DNA of 18,886 nt from an uncultured Saprospiraceae bacterium (GTDB lineage Bacteria; Bacteroidota; Bacteroidia; Chitinophagales; Saprospiraceae): the NCBI GenBank assembly GCA_938002705.1, contig CALLAG010000234.1, positions 1-18,886 on the forward strand, written 5' to 3'. The notes beneath the pieces were generated by a model that saw only the letters and a list, made by a program, of their open reading frames with translations, searched no databases and had not been told where the DNA came from. Position 1 is the first letter of the stretch. Every line of letters begins with the position of its first letter. The translations under genes and the position numbers were made by a program. Shown here in pieces: positions 16,088 through 18,886 of this stretch.

Positions 16088-16246
16088 ATGATAGATTATA
16101 ATATTCCGGTGATACAAAAGTCAGGAGACAAATACCTTTATAAGGTACTGAATATTAATTATTTATATATTTTAAATCTAATATTTATAGAATTGGTATT
16201 GGATAAAATCTTTGATACTATAAGTAAACTTGATATATCACTGTGA
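16088..16246 (+). CDS. Possible 52-codon small ORF in the rbfA-purA gap (doubtful)
   Basis: An ATG-to-TGA frame of 52 codons runs on the plus strand inside the 251-bp gap, opposite in direction to both neighbours. It begins MIDYNIPVIQKSGDKYLYKV and continues with a hydrophobic stretch rich in Ile, Leu, Asn and Tyr (about 21-38) that could be one membrane helix. There is no recognisable family, no Shine-Dalgarno and no promoter box. The gap is very AT-rich, which gives Asn/Ile/Tyr-rich translations by chance, though 52 stop-free codons are somewhat long for such DNA. Most likely noncoding; recorded so that it can be tested by conservation. Confidence 0.15.
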   Translation: MIDYNIPVIQKSGDKYLYKVLNINYLYILNLIFIELVLDKIFDTISKLDISL

Positions 16247-16275
16247 AGTGAGTTATTTAAAAAAAAATCCAAGGA

Positions 16276-16647
16276 CTACTCTTCTTCTCCCATACCGCCA
16301 TTGGCCTTCAGATTATCCAAGAGTCGATCTACTTTGAACATTTCGTCCAGTGTATCATCTCTATAGAATGTGATATCTGGAATCCTACGTATGTGCTTTT
16401 TAAGTCGATAAGCGAGATTTTTCTTAAGAATCGGTATGTTATCATTGACTTTATCGATGACAGCGTCCTTAGCTTCAGTATTATAGACGCTCAGGTACAT
16501 CTTCGCCTGACTGATGTCTGGAGTGACTTGTACCGTCGTCACAGTAACGAATGCTGACCCATAGATATAACTTCCCTCTGCCAATAGCACTGAGCTAAAG
16601 TGCCTTCTTATCAGCTCTTGTGTTTGTTTTTGCCTTTTAGATTCCAT
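16276..16647 (-). CDS. rbfA: Ribosome-binding factor A
   Basis: RbfA is a small KH-like protein that binds the 30S subunit and helps finish maturation of the 16S rRNA 5' end, important at low temperature. The 123-residue product fits the family length. Visible signatures: RQKQTQELIRRHFSSVL at the N-terminus, the strand segment FVTVTTVQVTPDISQAKMYLSV (33-54), the helix KKNLAYRLKKHIRRIPD (75-91) and the end FYRDDTLDEMFKVDRLL (94-110). The acidic GMGEEE tail is not informative. ATG at 16647. It is divergent from recG across 170 bp and precedes purA on the same strand, but the 251-bp gap argues that purA has its own promoter. Confidence 0.93.
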   Translation of the reverse strand: MESKRQKQTQELIRRHFSSVLLAEGSYIYGSAFVTVTTVQVTPDISQAKMYLSVYNTEAKDAVIDKVNDNIPILKKNLAYRLKKHIRRIPDITFYRDDTLDEMFKVDRLLDNLKANGGMGEEE

Positions 16648-16718
16648 CTTATCGTTTCTACTATTATCTAATTAAAAGTAACTTTTGTTCCAAGCTATTA
16701 TTTATACTAATGAGATTC

Positions 16719-16736
16719 TTTAGCACATCTATATTT
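16719..16736 (+). repeat. Direct repeat, copy 1 (rbfA-recG intergenic)
   Basis: The 18-mer TTTAGCACATCTATATTT recurs exactly 30 bp downstream with two mismatches. The spacing is about three helical turns, as for paired protein sites on one DNA face. Its 3' end overlaps the candidate recG -7 box. Confidence 0.55.
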
Positions 16737-16737
16737 G
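16730..16737 (+). promoter_or_regulatory. Possible Bacteroidota -7 promoter box for recG
   Basis: TATATTTG fully matches TAnnTTTG and lies 81 bp before the recG ATG. A matching -33 TTTG is not seen at normal spacing. It overlaps the first copy of the 18-bp direct repeat; the second copy would lie just after the predicted transcription start, a layout that fits repression. Confidence 0.3.
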
Positions 16738-16748
16738 ATGCTCTATCT

Positions 16749-16766
16749 TTTAGCATATCTTTATTT
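16749..16766 (+). repeat. Direct repeat, copy 2 (rbfA-recG intergenic)
   Basis: TTTAGCATATCTTTATTT agrees with copy 1 at 16 of 18 positions. It lies 52 bp before the recG ATG. Confidence 0.55.
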
Positions 16767-16817
16767 ACAATATAAAGTTACAAATAATTAAATGTCAGTT
16801 ACTGCAAGTCTGATTGT

Positions 16818-18886
16818 ATGAATGATTTACTAAGCAAATCCTTAGTCTATGTAAAAGGAATAGGCCCAAAACGAGCTGAGGTAATCTCAGAAGACTTGGG
16901 TATAAAAACCTTAGGTGACCTTATATCTCAGTACCCATTCCGATATGTGGATAAGTCCACACTTACGCCCATAGGGAGTATTACATCATCTGATACCGTA
17001 CAGGTTAAAGGTGTGCTTATATCGAAAAAAGTAATCAAAGGTCAGAAAAGCTCACGACTGACTGCTGTACTTAAGGATTCTACAGGCAGAGTAGAGTTAG
17101 TATGGTTTAAAGGTATCAAGTGGGTAGAAAAATCTCTCGATCTCAATAAAGAATACATTGTCTATGGCAAGCCAAATCCATATGGTGGCACGTACAATAT
17201 TGCGCATCCAGAAATAGAAGAATCTGATGGGTCTAAGGAGGTCCGTTCTTATTACGAACCGGTATACTCGAGTAGCGAAAGAGTAGGCAAATTCGGATTT
17301 GACAATAAGCTTAGAAGAAAAATAATCAAGCAGGCTTTAGCCTTAATCTCTGAGCAAAGTCTACCAGAGTCATTACCTCCTTATCTGATCGATAAACTAA
17401 AACTGGCAACTAAAATCGAGGCTGTAAGATGGATACACTTCCCCACAAGCAAGGAGCATCTTGAGAAAGCAAGCCAACGATTAAAATTTGAAGAGATCTT
17501 CTACTTTCAACTTAAGATGATCTTTAGCAAAAACATAAGAAAGCTTAAGTATAAAGGTCATTCATTTGAAAGTATCGGTAAGCATTTTAATAAATACTTT
17601 ACTGAGAAGCTGCCATTTGAACTAACAGGTGCTCAGAAGCGTGTTATAAAAGAGATAAGAGCAGATCTGGGATCTAACCAGCAGATGAATAGGCTCTTGC
17701 AAGGAGATGTCGGGAGTGGCAAGACCATGGTCGGTCTACTTTCTATGCTTATCGCTATAGACAATGGATACCAGGCTATGATGATGGCACCTACGGAAAT
17801 ATTAGCTCAGCAACACTATGCTTCCATCAGCGAGTCCCTTAAGAGTCTCGGTATTAATGTCGCTTTTCTATCAGGTAGTGTACGTGGGAAGGTCAGAAAT
17901 GAGATTCTACGACTTCTTGCTTCAGGACATCTACATATTCTTATAGGGACTCATGCTATATTTGAAGATCATGTTGTGTTTAATAATCTTGGTCTCGCAA
18001 TTATAGATGAGCAACATAGATTCGGTGTCATGCAGAGAGCACGACTATGGAAGAAAGGCAAAGAAAAACCTCCTCACATCTTAGTGATGACGGCTACACC
18101 TATACCCAGGACTTTGTCCATGACACTGTATGCTGATCTTGATGTATCTGTCATAGATGAATTACCTCCAGGTAGAAAAGAAATAAAAACGGTACACAAA
18201 TTCGATAAGCACAAACCCCAGATCATAGAATTTCTTCATAGTCAAATAAAGGAAGGTCGTCAGATATATATCGTCTACCCTCTCATAGAAGAATCAGCTA
18301 AACTCGACTTAGCTAATCTACAAGAAGGCTACGAAAGACTTCTACAATATTTCCCTCCACCAGAATATAAGATCAGTGTTGTCCATGGTAGGATGAAACC
18401 AAAAGATAAAGAATCAGAGATGCAAAGATTCGTCAAAGGTGTAACTCAGATCATGGTCGCAACCACAGTCATAGAAGTCGGTGTTAATGTGCCCAATGCT
18501 ACGGTGATGATGATAGAGAACACAGAACGATTTGGTCTATCGCAGTTGCATCAGCTCAGAGGCAGAGTAGGAAGAGGTGGTGAGCAATCATTCTGTATTC
18601 TGATGTCGAGTCACAAACTTAGTAAGGAAGCTAAGTTTCGTATAAAAACAATGTGTGAAACCAATGATGGTTTTAAAATAGCTGAAGCTGATCTTGAACT
18701 TAGAGGCCCAGGAGATATGGAGGGCACTAGACAGAGTGGCGGTATGGACTTTAATTTATTTAGCCTGATCGAGGATCAGAGCATCCTATATTCTGCTCGA
18801 CAGATTGCAGCTACCATTCTTAACAAAGATCCTTATTTAGAAAATATAAATAATAAGATACTCAAAGATACGCTCCAATCTCTCAA
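16818..18886 (+). CDS. recG: ATP-dependent DNA helicase RecG (3' end cut by window)
   Basis: RecG is a superfamily 2 translocase that remodels stalled replication forks and branch-migrates Holliday junctions. The frame is open from ATG 16818 to the window end, giving 689 codons of a family usually near 700, so only the last residues are missing. The N-terminal wedge region has VKGIGPKRAEVI (13-24) and an OB-fold near VKGVLISKK. Helicase motifs follow in order: Walker A GDVGSGKT (296-303), MAPTEILAQQH, DEQHRFGV (397-404), TATPIPRT (425-432), and in the second RecA-like domain VHGRMKPKDKE. ATTVIEVGVNVPNA and QLHQLRGRVGRG (576-587) complete the set. The C-terminal ELRGPGDMEGTRQSG (TRG-type region) is also present. 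No frameshift is seen. Upstream lies a 170-bp divergent promoter region shared with rbfA. Confidence 0.97.
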   Translation, partial: MNDLLSKSLVYVKGIGPKRAEVISEDLGIKTLGDLISQYPFRYVDKSTLTPIGSITSSDTVQVKGVLISKKVIKGQKSSRLTAVLKDSTGRVELVWFKGIKWVEKSLDLNKEYIVYGKPNPYGGTYNIAHPEIEESDGSKEVRSYYEPVYSSSERVGKFGFDNKLRRKIIKQALALISEQSLPESLPPYLIDKLKLATKIEAVRWIHFPTSKEHLEKASQRLKFEEIFYFQLKMIFSKNIRKLKYKGHSFESIGKHFNKYFTEKLPFELTGAQKRVIKEIRADLGSNQQMNRLLQGDVGSGKTMVGLLSMLIAIDNGYQAMMMAPTEILAQQHYASISESLKSLGINVAFLSGSVRGKVRNEILRLLASGHLHILIGTHAIFEDHVVFNNLGLAIIDEQHRFGVMQRARLWKKGKEKPPHILVMTATPIPRTLSMTLYADLDVSVIDELPPGRKEIKTVHKFDKHKPQIIEFLHSQIKEGRQIYIVYPLIEESAKLDLANLQEGYERLLQYFPPPEYKISVVHGRMKPKDKESEMQRFVKGVTQIMVATTVIEVGVNVPNATVMMIENTERFGLSQLHQLRGRVGRGGEQSFCILMSSHKLSKEAKFRIKTMCETNDGFKIAEADLELRGPGDMEGTRQSGGMDFNLFSLIEDQSILYSARQIAATILNKDPYLENINNKILKDTLQSL

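Noticed and set aside
16238..16251. Hairpin TCACT-GTGA-AGTGA downstream of rbfA
   Set aside because: The stem is only 5 bp. On the minus strand the T-run (16259-16267) comes before the stem rather than after it, so it does not form an intrinsic terminator.
16792..16821. Nine-codon leader ORF ending in TGA that overlaps the recG ATG (ATGA)
   Set aside because: Too short to distinguish from chance in AT-rich DNA and without attenuator-like codon runs or hairpins.

Overview
The window is AT-rich chromosomal DNA from a member of the Bacteroidota. Three things show this: a gldKLMN cluster, the core of the type IX secretion system and gliding motor, which is confined to this phylum; A/T-rich leaders without a recognisable Shine-Dalgarno sequence ahead of the genes; and Bacteroidota-style lipoproteins. 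The GldL loop that reads DYYWEKLYPGLD resembles Saprospiria-type proteins more than flavobacterial ones, but that class assignment is tentative and from memory. There are 14 confident protein genes, two of them cut by the window edges. I see no rRNA, tRNA, CRISPR array, transposase or phage gene, so this looks like ordinary chromosome rather than a mobile island.

Layout. (1) 2-3958, plus strand: the 3' half of gldK, then gldL, gldM and gldN, closed by a strong hairpin terminator. (2) 3990-7490, minus strand: three overlapping or closely spaced glycosyltransferase genes. In transcription order they are a dolichyl-phosphate-mannose-synthase-like GT2, a processive CslA/cellulose-synthase-like GT2 and a GT-C membrane glycosyltransferase. 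All three start at TTG or GTG. (3) 7633-9114, plus strand: a beta-helix lipoprotein. (4) 9122-10420, minus strand: a UMF1-type major facilitator. (5) 10592-14712, plus strand: rimK, an AstE/aspartoacylase-like zinc hydrolase, a PBP4-type D-Ala-D-Ala carboxypeptidase and a lipoprotein with a SAM-methyltransferase fold, probably one transcription unit. (6) 14759-16647, minus strand: purA and rbfA, separated by 251 bp holding one doubtful small ORF. (7) 16818 to the end, plus strand: recG, lacking only its last few codons.

How the genes work together. GldK and GldN form the outer-membrane/periplasmic ring of the T9SS, and GldL and GldM form its inner-membrane proton-driven motor. The glycosyltransferase trio looks like a pathway in which a polyprenyl-phosphate sugar is made, used by a GT-C enzyme and combined with a processive beta-glycan synthase; the product is unknown. 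The rimK-hydrolase pair suggests a glutamate-tail writer beside a possible eraser. purA, rbfA and recG are housekeeping genes for AMP synthesis, 30S maturation and replication-fork rescue. No intergenic stretch exceeds 300 bp; the longest is 251 bp (16025-16275).

I did not find a clearly new multi-gene system. The best leads are the rimK-hydrolase pair, the lipoprotein methyltransferase, the operon made entirely of non-ATG starts, the terminator embedded in a convergent coding region, and an 18-bp direct repeat spaced 30 bp apart in the rbfA-recG promoter region.
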